The notes below the pieces were generated by a model. The model had not been told where the DNA came from. It made no database searches and saw only the letters and a list, made by a program, of their open reading frames with translations. Of a DNA stretch of 64,000 nt, positions 49,964-61,719 are shown piece after piece (position 1 is the first letter of the stretch; each line of letters begins with the position of its first letter). The DNA comes from Stenogyne calaminthoides (lineage: Eukaryota > Streptophyta > Magnoliopsida > Lamiales > Lamiaceae). A program made the position numbers and the translations under genes. The stretch lies in assembly GCA_037126765.1 (NCBI GenBank), contig JBBCBC010000022.1, positions 20,923,758 to 20,987,757 on the forward strand. The letters are read 5' to 3'.

Positions 49964-52054
49964 TGTTGTGAGGTGAATTTAATAAAGATATATGATTTTG
50001 ATTAGATCCCAAAACCCCTGAGTATGACATGTTCAGGATGATCTTGATAGTTGAGTCGATTGGTTTTATAGTAGACCGAGGATGATATCTCGCAAAATGT
50101 ATAGTCAGAGATATAGAGTTAGGATCTCAAGATTCTCAAGAACTTCAAGATATGTTTATGAAGAAACTGAAGTTTCAAAGATGAAACTAAAAGTTCTTCA
50201 AGACTCGAAGAAATCGAGAATCAAGACTTTGAAATCGAGATATCAAGACTCGAAAGAAGAAATCGAGGCTTCAAGACTCAAGCAGAAACCGAGATATCAA
50301 AGACGGGGCTTCGAAATCCAAGACTCAAAGATGAAATCGAGATATCAAGACTTTAGAAATCGAGATATCAAAAACTTATCGAGGAATCAAGACTCAGAGG
50401 ACCTCAAGACTCAAGACTCAAGAACTCAAGATAAGACTTCAAGATGTAAGATCAAGAATCAAGAAAAAAATATCAATACAAGAATTATCAAGACTCAAGA
50501 ATGTAATCAATGCTCAAGATAAAAATCGTTCCGAGGCAATCGAACATATCTATCCGGGATGCACATCGAGAAGATCGCGATTCTTAGAAAAAATAGATAT
50601 TTGCCAAGACATTCAATCAGAGACAAAAGAAACTAAGTCGAGTGTTGTTAAGGTTATATCAACTCGTAGTTTGTAACCAAAAAAAGAGAAGGTGTGTCTA
50701 CCTTTAACCGAGACAAAAGTCAAAAAGAAGAAGACAACATTTATACCGAATCGACAAAGGATGTGTCATGAAAAAGATGTCGATGTACAAAAGTTCCAGA
50801 TCGCAAAAAGTGAAGACCGTTTACATGAAAGGCTATTGCCTAAAATGTGTTAGGAGTTTCAAACCCTAAATATAGCCGTTCCTCACACACCATAAGAGGA
50901 AACTCACGGTTCGTCTCTCCAACGGATAGTTTTTCAAGAGTGACCTTGGTGTATGCCTATAAATATTTGTGACCCCTCTACATTGTAAGGTTACGGGAAA
51001 TTTATAAGCAACTCAAGAAGCTCAAACTTATTATCATAAAAGTTAAAGCACTTTCGAAAAACTTAGAATTTTCCAAGTGCTTTTTATATTGAAGAGAGCT
51101 CATTAAACTAAGCCTAATTTGATAAGATATATCCAAAGCTTAGTCGAGATATCCTAGCCTTTGCATTTACTTCATTGTAAAGGATATCTCATCCTAGTTG
51201 AAACCAACCGAGTAACCCCAAACCTTTGAGAAGGTAGTTGGAGTGTGTTTGTTGGTGAGAAGAGTTGTAAAGAGTTAGTAAAACTATATTTGAGTAAATC
51301 TAAAGCTCTCCAGAGGAAAAGTTAGTAAGCTATTTGAGGTAGTATGAAAGCTTGTTTTTGTGTTTGAGTAAGTAAACTACGGAGGTAAAGCTGAAAAGCT
51401 CAAGGTCGGGTTGAGTAAGTAAACTACGGGAGTAATGTAAATGTCGGTCGAAGTTGAGTAAGTAAACCACGCGAGGTAGTTGATTAGTGATTTTCCGAGG
51501 ATCGAGAGAGTGGACGTAGGAGCTTGAGTCTCGAACCACTATAAATTCTTTCAGGTTATTTATCGCTTTCCTTATCTGCGGCTTAATATTTGCATTGATT
51601 TAAATCGAAAAGCATATTTTCACCGAGATTTCGGTTGGAATCAATCATCGAAGTTGCATATAATTGAATTGATCTAATCACTATTCCATTTAAAGGAAGG
51701 TTTTTAGCAAAGTTTAAAACGAGTATAAACTAAAGGGCCAACCATTCCAGACATCCGAAAGTAGCTAGAACAGATAGTTACCAAACCGAACTTACTCTTC
51801 TCGAGGGTTGATGATCGATCCAAGCAACTCGGGATCTCTGAAAAACTCGAGGACTCGGTTGGGATTATCCGAGGTTTAAAGTTTCCAGATCACTGCCTCA
51901 AGAGACTTTGACTCAGAGTGATTTGTGCTTCTCAGACCAAATCTTCGTGACATGACGACCTAGATGACCTCAAGAAAAAGAAAAGTTTTAAAAACACTGA
52001 ACACGTGTATTCCCCCCCATACACGTGTAAGACTCGTTTGCACCGGGACCAACA
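49964..52054 (+). repeat. Solo LTR of the copia C family
   Basis: 2091 bp, colinear with C's LTRs from tgttgtgaggtgaattt to caccgggaccaaca. The 5-bp duplication ccaac (49959-49963 and 52055-52059) is perfect. A TATA box (ctataaatat) lies near 50957-50966. Much of it has the altered CTGA/TCAG pattern. The minisatellite zone (50110-50520) reads as tcaagactcgaagaaatcgag repeats. Confidence 0.95.
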
Positions 52055-52059
52055 CCAAC

Positions 52060-53241
52060 TTATTCTCTATTTCACTGTGAGACCGTCTCATGCAAGTATA
52101 CTTCTAACAATAATAATTTTTATGTGTAATAATGATATTGAAAAAATAGAGTTCACCATATACTCGGGTTCACACAAATTTTTGTCAAATATTATACATA
52201 AAAATGTAGATAGATTATAAATCTATAATCCTTAATTAATTAATTAATCCTTACACATATGCACGATCCCCACCATCATTTAATTAGTTTATTTAATTAA
52301 TTCAATCTTCTCATTTATATATATTTCATATTTTACCCAATTTCATTAATTATATTAATTTTTTTACCCGATCCGGACTCAACCCGACCCGAACCCTAAC
52401 CCGGCCCGAATGATTCATGGTTTAGGATTTAGTTTTATATAATTAATTTCATTTATTATATTAAAGAAAATTTACCCGACCCGAACCCAACCTGACCCGA
52501 ATTCGAACCCAGCCCGAGTGATTCATGGTTCACTCTGCTCGAATGGTTCATGGTTTAGGGTTCACAATTTAGGGTTCAAGTTTATATAATTAATGAGAAG
52601 ATTAAATTAATTAAAAATAATAATTAAATAATGGTAAGACCTTGTATATGTGGCGCGCCACATAAGCGGTGAACATATAAGTTTGTGTCCACCTGCGGGC
52701 ATATGATCAAATTCAATATTTATATTATATTATATATAGCTAACGGCTATGCAAAATTAATTATCAAACATAATTTATTTGTTAAATTAAATTCATAATT
52801 ATAACAAAATAAATGAATAAAAGAGTATGATTAAGAAAGAACAAAATTGAATCAAATAAAAGACGAAAATTGAATCAAATAAAAGACGATAGAGGTAAAA
52901 GAGTAAAAAAAAAAAAAGTAAAAAAATGATTCTAACTTGGAGTCAAAAAATAATTCTAACCCGAAACTTATTTTTGTATATAAGTATATATAAACTCATT
53001 TAAGGGTTATTTTGACCTTTTGAGCTGGTTTGATCAAATGGAGGTCTAATGAGCAATTTAGGAGGTGTAAATACTAGTGTGACCCTAATTGAATTCGATC
53101 GTCGTCATATTTTTTGATATGGCTTGTATAATCTTGGTTAATTTACAAGAAATTGAAGATATTAGCAGTACATAGCAAAGGGAAATTCATCATCCCCTGA
53201 ATATAAATATCTTTAGGATCCATTCTTATTGATTATACGCC
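52060..53241. other. Intergenic region upstream of the DUF1664 gene
   Basis: AT-rich. It contains a gagaccgtctcatg palindrome near 52078-52092 whose partner lies left of the solo LTR (49880-49910). It also contains two blocks rich in cccgacccgaac (52370-52410 and 52470-52530) like one in pectin methylesterase intron 3. A TATA-like tataaatat at 53202-53210 lies 32 bp before the start codon, which would leave a very short 5' UTR. No gene is seen. Confidence 0.5.
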
Positions 53242-54816
53242 ATGGCTATGCAAGCTGGAATGGGGTTATCGAGGATCATACTAATTGTTGGGGCAGGTAT
53301 TAATATTTTTCTTCTTCATCATCTTTTGTTCTTGTAGTTTGATCTGAGAAAATATAAACTGTGATTTGGTTTGATGTGATTAGGTTATACTGGAACAATA
53401 CTTGTGAAGAACGGTAAATTATCTGATGTGTTAGGTGAATTACAGGTACACAATTTTACTTCTCCGTTTCGCTTCTTCAGAAATTCAGTTGCATTTTGAA
53501 TCGTAGTATTTACTTTGTGGCTCAACCATTTAATTGAATTGTTTGTGTTGGTGAAATTTTGTATGGTTTTCTAATAATTGACTTCCAAATGCTTTTCGAA
53601 TCAATACTGGCAGAATTTGGTTAAAGGAATGGAGAAATCTGGTGACTCTGAGGGGGATACTGACTATTCTGATGCCATTGCCACCCAGGTATGTGCTTTA
53701 CCAATTTTCAAAATTAATGATCCTTATATTTTGGATTTTGTCAGTACTTCTTATATTTTAGACAGCATTTTTGCTTATTTTATTGCAAACCCTCCTATAT
53801 TTAATTTCTCGTTTTTCTATCACAGGTTCGTCGGTCAGCCATGGAGGTTCGGCAGCTGGCCTCATCTAGGCAGATTACTGTTCTAAACGGAGGTTCTAGC
53901 CAAAGTAAGTATCTTAAGATTATATATTGAAGCATATGGAACTTATAGTTGTCTTAAGTGGTTCATATTCTCTTTCTTTCTCTTAGGTATTGTACCTTCT
54001 CTAGTTGTGCCAGCTGCTGCTTTGGGAGCCGTGGGTTATGGATACATGTGGTGGAAGGTAGGAAGCATCATTGTACATTCATTTAGTTTCCTGGGTGTTT
54101 CCAAATTTAGTTGCTTTATTAATTTTTTGTTTTTCAAAACTATTGTATAGTTTTCTGCCATATGCCTTCTTGGAAATTGATTTATTTTTCTGGTGTTCTG
54201 CAGTTTTTGACTCTCTTGTCTTTTAAATGCCAGGGTCTTTCGTTCTCAGACTTGATGTATGTGACAAAGCAGAACATGGCAAATGCTGTTTCAAATTTAA
54301 CCAACCATTTGACCAATGTGTCAGAGGCTCTTGCTGTAAGTATATGTTTTTTTTGTAATATGTAGTTAGTTGCTGATGCCTTCATGTTTCCTTTTCCCTA
54401 ATTCATTTATTGTATAGTGTTTATTCATATTACTTGATAACAGAATGTATGAATTATTGCGTTGCTTGATTTTACATGTGTTTTCTCTGGGGAGGCAACA
54501 AAAAGGCACTTGACTCATAGAATTGAGAACTTGGATGGGAAACTCGATGAGCAAATAGAGGTTTCCAAATTAATTAGGAATGAGGTACATGTGAATTTTG
54601 AAATTATGATATTTTTTGTATTATTTTTAAGCTAGGACCTGAGGAACTAGATTGTGTTGCGCTCTATAATGGAAGGAATAATAGATTCTGTTTTAAAGCT
54701 TAACCTTCATTAATAAAATCATTCCCAAATGTTTTGAATAGGTTAATGATGTGCGTGATGATCTCTCGCACATTGGTTTTGATCTGGACGAATTGCAGAG
54801 GATGATTTCTGGTTTG
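53242..54816 (+). CDS. DUF1664-family protein, first eight exons (incomplete)
   Basis: Exons 53242-53296, 53384-53445, 53614-53688, 53826-53904, 53987-54057, 54234-54335, 54495-54584 and 54742-54816 join in frame with GT/AG introns to 203 codons. The protein starts MAMQAGMGLSRIILIVGAG. It has an N-terminal hydrophobic segment, then VRRSAMEVRQLAS, a second hydrophobic segment with VVPAAALGAVGYGYMWWKG, and helical, coiled-coil-like parts (ATKRHLTHRIENLDGKL). This is the conserved layout of plant DUF1664 proteins, whose biochemical role is unknown to me. Family members are about 300 residues, so the last third is missing here. Retroelement D lies in the intron after exon 8. Remaining exons may lie beyond the window. 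Confidence 0.9.
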
Positions 54817-54919
54817 GTCAGTTTTTTCTTTGTTTTGTCAATCTTTTTATTACTTTTGTTCTTTTTGGATTCTGCAGTTCTCGTAAGTTATCCGTAAATC
54901 CGTAATCATCTATAAGCTG

Positions 54920-56367
54920 TGTAGGTCCCGAACGGGTTTCAGTGAGGGTTGAAGTCTAGAGGGGAGGGGTGAATATACTTCAAAAACTTTTTCGTGGATC
55001 AGATGTGTTTGAATGTATGTCTGATCAAAGTGCGATGTGAATCAGTTTGGACTGATATCCGACTTAATGATTTGGTAGACAGATCAGTTCGGCGTCTATC
55101 AATTTAACTGATGGTGCGGAAGATAAGTTAACCCGTGTAGAAAACCAGTTTTACTTAAATGAGATTCTGACCAACAGTTCGGATCAGGTGACTAAAATTT
55201 CAAACTGATCAGATCAGTAGCTTGATGCTAATTTGATTTAGGTACAGAATATGCATGGAAATAACAAGTTGTGTGTAGATGTGTAAAGCAGATTAAAGGC
55301 ACACAGATTTATAGTGGTTCAGACAACTTGTCCTACGTTCACTCTTCCCTATTAGCAGGGGCACCAACTTTACCAACTGGACTGAGTTTAATGTGTTAGT
55401 CCAACACAGTACAACCAACAGATATTTAACGAGTTCACACTCAACCAATCCCAGAAATCTAATCTAGAAACCCTAGATAGAAATCTTACTATAACAAACT
55501 TAACCTAACATAGTTTTGGTATAAGATTTGTTTTGTTCCAACTGGAATACTATCCTATCTTTTGATTAGCCTAAAGCTAAAGGATAAGTATTCTGCTAAG
55601 AACTAAGGGATGAACACTTAAGAATAACTCTTATGATTGTGTTCTTCGTGCGGAAATCTTGAGAGCTTTTGCTTGTGAATAATTTCCGTAACCTTACTCT
55701 GAAGGTTTGATCCCTTATTTATAGGCACGAAATCGAACTAGCCGTTGGAGAGCAATTCGAATTTCGGTCTATTTTAGGTAGGCTTGCAGGCTTGACTTGA
55801 TGTGCGCAGAAAGGCCATGCCGTCTTCGTGCAATATTGTCCTTTCTAGCCGTTTGGCTTGATACGCCATATCCTGCAATCTTCAGAACCGTACATACGTG
55901 TCTCTTTCCAAGAGGCTAAACAAGTACACTTATTCGGCGTCTTTGAAAAGCTTTGACTTAAGCATACTTCGAGTCTGAGAAACATTGTATGCTTTAAGGA
56001 TAAGAAGAAGTACTTATCGTGGTTCTTTCTTGGCCTTTACTGATCTGTTGTCCATCAGATTAGTCGTCTTGAGTAATCTGATAAGGTTGTCTTAGCTGCA
56101 ACTTATCGACTCTGCTGATGTCTTCATAGAGTAGGTCTTCTGATGTGATTTAGGTCTTCCTTCTGATCTTCTCTTCTGATCTTGATCCTGAACTTCACTT
56201 CTGATCTTCATATATTGAGTTCCCCCTCAATGTGTGACCTAATCTAAATCATCAACTGTCTAACATGTTCAGCTGGTTTTCTATCTATTCATCAGTCGAC
56301 TAACATGTTCGACTGGTCCTATTACACCTGTTTTGGAACTTCCATCAAAACTCCAAATTTCCCAACA
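54920..56367 (-). repeat. 3' LTR of copia D
   Basis: 1448 bp, with edges tgtaggtcccgaacg and tttcccaaca. It is colinear with the solo LTR at 28569-30224. A minus TATA box (CTATAAATAA) lies at 55716-55725. The second half is rich in gatcag and cttctgatc words. Confidence 0.85.
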
Positions 56368-56381
56368 ATTTCCCCATTTTT
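56368..56381 (-). other. Polypurine tract of copia D
   Basis: The minus strand reads aaaaatggggaaat directly before the LTR start tgttggg, comparable to the tract of element C. Confidence 0.9.
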
Positions 56382-56575
56382 GATGGAACCAAAACTTAAT
56401 CAGAAAGGATGCTGAACATAAATAAAGCAGTATAAATAAAAGAGACAGTTCATCAGAAGATAATGAGAGTTTGTCTTAAGATCAGAGAAATAGGATATTT
56501 CATTGATAGCGTGTGAGAATTACAAGTACAAAGTGAAATATACCTATCTTGATCTTACAAAATAAGTCTTCTGAT

Positions 56576-59500
56576 TCAGTATCTCTCCTCTAAAGGAACT
56601 TCACAGAAGTTGAACAATCTTGTCTTTATCTGTGCAACCTTGTCTTCATCAGTGATGTCATCTTGTTCAAGGCATCTGTTAAGAGTGTCATTAAAAGCAA
56701 TCTTGTCCAATTTTCCGTCCGGAGTCTTCTTGTAGTCCATCACCTCAATGTCTGGTGCGACCGTGTCTTTGCTCACGGATTTTCGCCTCCTCATATTTTT
56801 AAAAAAATTACGGATGTTTGTTACTCAACCATCTCTGAACATGTCATTCTTTTCGGTTTTAGGTTGGGATGACTGGTTGATGTAATTTGAAAATGTACCA
56901 TTTCGCTTTGATTATCTTCAAGTTCCTTGCAGTGCGGGCGAGCTCGCCTTTATTAGATCAATGTCAGCATCTAGGATTGGCTCAACATAGTGCGATCCTT
57001 CTCCTTCTCCTGCCACAAAGCCTTTCTTCTTCTTCAACCGATAGACTTTGTCATTTGTCTTTCTTCTTTCTTCCTTCTTCTTTGCCTCTCGACCTCTGCT
57101 TTCTTGACTCTTCTTTTCTTTTATCTTGCGGAAAAAATTTGGAGCTTTCTTTTGGCAACCATGACTTTCTTCCCTTTCTTTCTTCTTTGGTTCTTCCGAT
57201 TGGTTGAAGATTCGATCGACTCGAATTTTCTCCAACTTCGTGATTGACTTGGGCATCTTTCCTTAGTCTCTTTTTGTCCAATGTAACTGGATGCACCGCC
57301 ACATAGTTCTCAATTTTTGGTTCGGCCTTCCTGAATATCGGCATCCTTAAGCTTCTTCCCCTTTTTGGTTCCTTCAAAAAGGCCCTTGAGTTCAAAACTT
57401 AGATTGGTAATCTTGAAGATAAGTCTTGTTGAAGATTTTTAAAAAGTTGGGATAAATTTCATGCTTTAAAGTTGAACTTGGGCAACAATATTTAGCATCG
57501 ATTCTTACGCTTTGTTTACCACATTGCTAACTCTGTCAAAAGGCTATCAAGCTTATCTGGTCATAGAATTTGTCTTGTCTTTGTGGCAGTGACGGATCCT
57601 CATACAACTTGGTCATTTTGACCATCCGTTCGATTCATCATCGGCGCCAGAGCTAGCAGGATGCATTACCTTTCGATCTCAGCCATCTTTTGTGTCATCT
57701 CAAGCAATTTGTCAGCTGTTGTGTCCCTGACATCTTCGCAGATTGGGCGCGATGCTCGAGAGATCGCTCTCTCGATCCGATGGCTTTCTCGATCAAAATT
57801 TTGGTACAAAGAAGATGACATCGTCTCTGAACATGTTGGCCATATTAGCCTTGAAGGATGTCCTGATGTGCTTCATCAGATTCTCCTCAAAATGTAGAGA
57901 GGTTTGGAGAATGTATATATATAATTGACCAATTGAAGAAAAGGTCCTCAACATCGCCTTTCAAGCCTTTGGATTTTCTTCAAAGATTAGATCGACTAAT
58001 CCTGTGAAGACATGTGCCTCGGTGATGGGGACTCTACCGCTTCTCCCACAACTACTTCATCGGCGACTACCTCAACTTCTTCTGGTTCTTCAATGATAAC
58101 CATATCTTTAGCAGTTTGCTCCGTGTCAGCCATTTGTTCAAAAACTTCTTCCGCTTCAATCGGCCTTCCAGCCTCAACCTCTTCTTCAAACCATCTCCTT
58201 TCTTTGCATTGTTCTCACAGACTTAACCATTTTGTGAGTGATCTCCCAAAAATGGAGTGTCCCAAGCATTCCCAACTTCACGGTTATCATTTCGGAGATC
58301 GGGACGCGGCGATCTCCACCTCAACTATCCTTCTCATCTCAAGTTCGTATTCCAGGAATGGGCGAATGCCACCCTTCTGCTCAAGCACAGTTCCATAGTC
58401 TTCAAACTTTTTCAAGCGGATGTCTCGTCAGGCGAGAACATCAAAACGATGATTCGTGCCTCTCAAGCTTCGCCTCGGTCTGGATATTTCTCCGGCGGTT
58501 TCTCGACCTCCTGCGAATAATTTTCTCTGTGAAAGAGGCCAGGATGTGCACGCGAGATCTTTGAATGCAGTCTTTGGTGCGCTTCAACTTCATCTTGAAC
58601 GAGAAGCCGGTGCGGAGAAAGGGATCATAGTCAGCGGTTCTGGATCATCAATCGGAATTTGAGGAGATGAGATTGGGCCGTCGATCTGGTGATGTGGTCT
58701 CTTCTTTGTGTCTGAGTGAGAAAACGTTGGTGCGGTGATGAGACCTCGATCCTTGACCTGTCCTCTTCTTGGGGAGTCTGCTAATGGGCACATTGTCCGC
58801 ATCAGAATCAGATGATTCGTCCAATATCTGAAATCCCTTGGACTTCCCTTTTCCAAAGAATTGGAACACTCACGGTGGTTTTTTTATCTCGATTCTTTGG
58901 TTCCACGATAGAGATCCCCTTTTACGGTTTTTCTGGCAAAGTTTTTTCTTCATCCCTCCATCGCTTTTCTTTCTTCTCGACCTCCACGGTGGTTTCCAAC
59001 AATTTGCCTCTTCATCATCATCAACAAGGCCAGGAATTGCCTTGTCTGATATAAGCATTCTTTTGTGGGACAACACGTACGGAATCATCTCGTCCTCACT
59101 CTATTCCCTATCCTTCATCATATCAATCAGAATCAATGATACCTTAAGTAACATTGTGATTTTGGCAGCCAGAACAATCTTTCCACCTTTGGATACAAAC
59201 TTTGTCGACTTCTCCAAAGAACCTCCTCCTTTTCGTAAACCCTAGCCAATCAATCTTTGCCTTTGTCGATTATGGCATTCTTTTATTCGCCTTCTCTGGG
59301 GTTATGGCATCCAGTCGAAGAAATTAAAATTTATCACTTTTACGGACAATATCGAGCAAAGAATCGATAATTCCTCCTCAACATAAGTTTCTTGAAACCC
59401 TTGGTGTGATGTGAATCGGCAGGTCGTAGCAGGTTTCTGATTACATCATTTCCTTCAGCCGCCCTGTAGACATCCGGCATAATCCCATCCTCTGGTGACG

Positions 59501-59842
59501 GCAAATGAAAGATTCGAAACAAGTCTGCATCGGTGACTTCCAGCCATTCACCTTGGACCTCTGAGTACAACACACCGTCGTGGTCTCTTAAATTGTAAAG
59601 AAATTCAAGAGACCCATCCAGAATAATCGAATTGGCACTCACTGAACAATAGGTTTTGAGGCTATTGTTCCTAGTAGCTTTAAAATTTCTAGGGATTCTG
59701 GATTCGTTGTCGTCTTGAAATCGACACACCTATCCTCAACAATGTCTTCGGCAAAATTTCTGAATATTGGATCTTCAGGTTCCGGGGAATTTTGCTAAGA
59801 AGAATGTGCGGTCTCTGCAACATGTCTAACTTTGGGTGCCAT
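56576..59842 (-). pseudogene. Extra ORF after pol in copia D, broken
   Basis: The minus-strand start MAPKVRHVAETAHSS at 59842 meets a stop at once. The protein then continues in changing frames. A globular N-terminal part (59340-59729) contains LEFLYNLRDHDGVLY and GEWLEVTDADLFRIFHLPS, and ends near LRRNYRFFARY. This last resembles the HLKPKYRVLLDIV landmark of element C's ORF. A charged coiled-coil part follows (57400-56920), rich in KKKE and EERK. The C-terminal end is FCEVPLEERY at 56576. Long stretches between (57420-59300) are too damaged to follow and have the CTGA-poor composition. The role is unknown. Its position and layout parallel C's ORF. Confidence 0.65.
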
Positions 59843-60969
59843 TTCTGCAAATACACAAAAATTCTCAATTTATATTGAATATTCGCATAAAACTCAAATA
59901 CAGATACAAAACCATATAAATAGCAAATAAGAGCATATCTAAGACCAAATTTAAATTACCAGTTAGATCTGGAAAAAGATGAACAAGTAAATGTTTTGGA
60001 ATTTGCAGAGAAGTTTTAGAGCGAGAAGATAATTGTTGCAGGGAGAAAATTTGAGGTTTGAGTTTTGTGATAATGGTGGAGTGGGAGGGTTTTTGGAATT
60101 ATAAACGAGAGGGAAACCCAATCATTTTAAAAACCGGGAACCCAAAAGACGTCCAATCATAATCTACGGTTGAGATTAGGCGGTTGGTTAAAGTAGACAT
60201 TGTGCGGCTTAGAAAAAAATTGTAGGCCGCAGCTTTTGGATTTAAAAAATCGTGATAAATGCATTTAATACAAAATCCTCGCGTCCGCATTTAATGAAAG
60301 ACAGAGTGACGTCATACGCATTAAGGAGATAAGAATAAACAAATAAGGAAAACATAAACAGTAAAGGGATCAGAAAAGCGTATCTAATTGATTGATATTG
60401 TAATCAGCCAATTACCACAAATGTAGATTACACTTGTAGATTCTTGTCCCTCTTTTCTGATTTCCAATATGTTGAACCTAATATATCCTCTAAGCCTTAG
60501 TATTTTCCCACCGTCTGTTCTGCTCAAATCAGTCCTCTACTGATCTTTTTTGATCAGATGAACTTCCCCCTTCATCTGACCTTCCTTTCTGATCATTTCC
60601 CAATTGATCTCTTCTGATCAGATGAAGTTATCTTTTCATCTGAACATCTTACCTGTTGTATCTGATCCAAGTCTTCTGACTTGTTGATCTTACTGTATAG
60701 CCTATACCTTAGCAAGTTTTCCCAACTATGTCCAACTTAGCTGATCAAATTTCTGTTGAACCAATCTGATCCAATCTGATCCTATCCGGGTCTTGGAGTG
60801 TGCTCCCGCCAAAACCTAATTCTCGGGGAGTCGAACTGTCGCCTCGATTTCCTGAATCGGCGTGTTGTGACATACCCGCAATGATGGTCTGTCACTTTGT
60901 GACGTCAATTTCTTTGGGGGCGGGGGTCTCAAATTTTTAAAAATTGCATTTCCACCCCCGCTTATCCTC
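59843..60969. other. Non-coding spacer of copia D
   Basis: Lies between the antisense unit and the downstream ORF. It contains gatcag-rich words at 60520-60780 similar to the LTR's second half. No gene is seen. Confidence 0.5.
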
Positions 60970-60978
60970 TATAAATAG
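60970..60978 (+). promoter_or_regulatory. TATA box of the antisense unit in copia D
   Basis: TATAAATAG in the context tcctctataaatagaac, on the strand opposite to the element's genes. The ATG of the antisense ORF follows 48 bp after its end, a normal spacing for a plant core promoter with a short leader. Confidence 0.6.
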
Positions 60979-61026
60979 AACTGAGTTTAGAGAATCATTC
61001 ATCAATTTTCGTTCTCAAGTTTGCAC

Positions 61027-61326
61027 ATGAGAATTTTCGGTGAGTCCTTGATTCCGGCAAGTCCTCCGCCAATAGGCTTATTCTATTCCGGCAAGCCCTC
61101 CGGTTCTCAGTCCATCCCTATGCTTCCCTTGTTTCTGATCTCGTCTTCATCGGAAGATGACCAAACGGCCATTGCTAAGCTTCACTGCCACCCTGCTTGC
61201 GGATTTGTCGCCTTTATCATGGAGGTGGCCGTCTATGCCTTGTGTTCCGATCGAGACGACGTGGTTATCATCAATGAGCAATTTCTGACATGTAATATGG
61301 ATTTAGTATTGTATATGCGAACTTGA
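61027..61326 (+). CDS. Antisense ORF (99 codons) between pol and the extra ORF of copia D, unknown
   Basis: It starts MRIFGESLIPASPPPIGL and ends VLYMRT. I do not recognise a family. A serine/proline-rich first half with SGKPSGSQ and ISSSSEDDQTAIAK is followed by a compact part with CHPACGFVAFIMEVAVYALC and DRDDVVIINEQFL, with three cysteines and one hydrophobic stretch. It is preceded by a TATA box, and its 3' flank (61440-61510) has two copies of gacctccgggtct with aatgaaa words that could be polyadenylation signals. Some plant LTR retrotransposons carry extra antisense ORFs. This could be one, or a captured gene. A random ORF is not excluded. Confidence 0.5.
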   Translation: MRIFGESLIPASPPPIGLFYSGKPSGSQSIPMLPLFLISSSSEDDQTAIAKLHCHPACGFVAFIMEVAVYALCSDRDDVVIINEQFLTCNMDLVLYMRT

Positions 61327-61719
61327 TCAAGTCAAGTCGCCCTTTTTCAACACCTTATATGTTTTGCACCACATGTATGACACTTGTAGTCATTTAAAGT
61401 GAGAAGGCTCATCGGTTTTAGGGTTTAGGGTTTAGAATTTTACTTTTGACCTCCGGGTCTATTGTAATGAAAAGTTTCGACCTCCGGGTCTTTATCAATG
61501 AAATTCTCTCTTAATTCCATCGTTGTGTTGATTTAATTTCATTATGCGGTTTTTGCTTAGTTCCCCCTTAATCTAATATCCTTTTATACATTTCGATTGC
61601 CTGGCGATTTTTACGATCGATTGAGGTTCTTTACTCAGCCCGATTCTATCGATCGATCTCTTAACCAAGCGGTGTTTGAGATCGGACCACCGAAAATACT
61701 GGGGTTTTGATCTCCTAAA
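61327..61719. other. 3' flank of the antisense ORF
   Basis: Contains a short telomere-like run of tttaggg units (61412-61435) and the repeated gacctccgggtct words, then pol-proximal spacer. No further gene is seen. Confidence 0.5.

Noticed and set aside
56887..59245. Several plus-strand ORFs rich in Ser, Leu and Phe
   Set aside because: They are antisense shadows of the lysine/glutamate-rich ORF of element D on the minus strand.
60520..60790. A further LTR inside element D suggested by gatcag-rich words like those of the D LTR
   Set aside because: I could not find tg/ca edges or a target-site duplication; the words alone are not enough.
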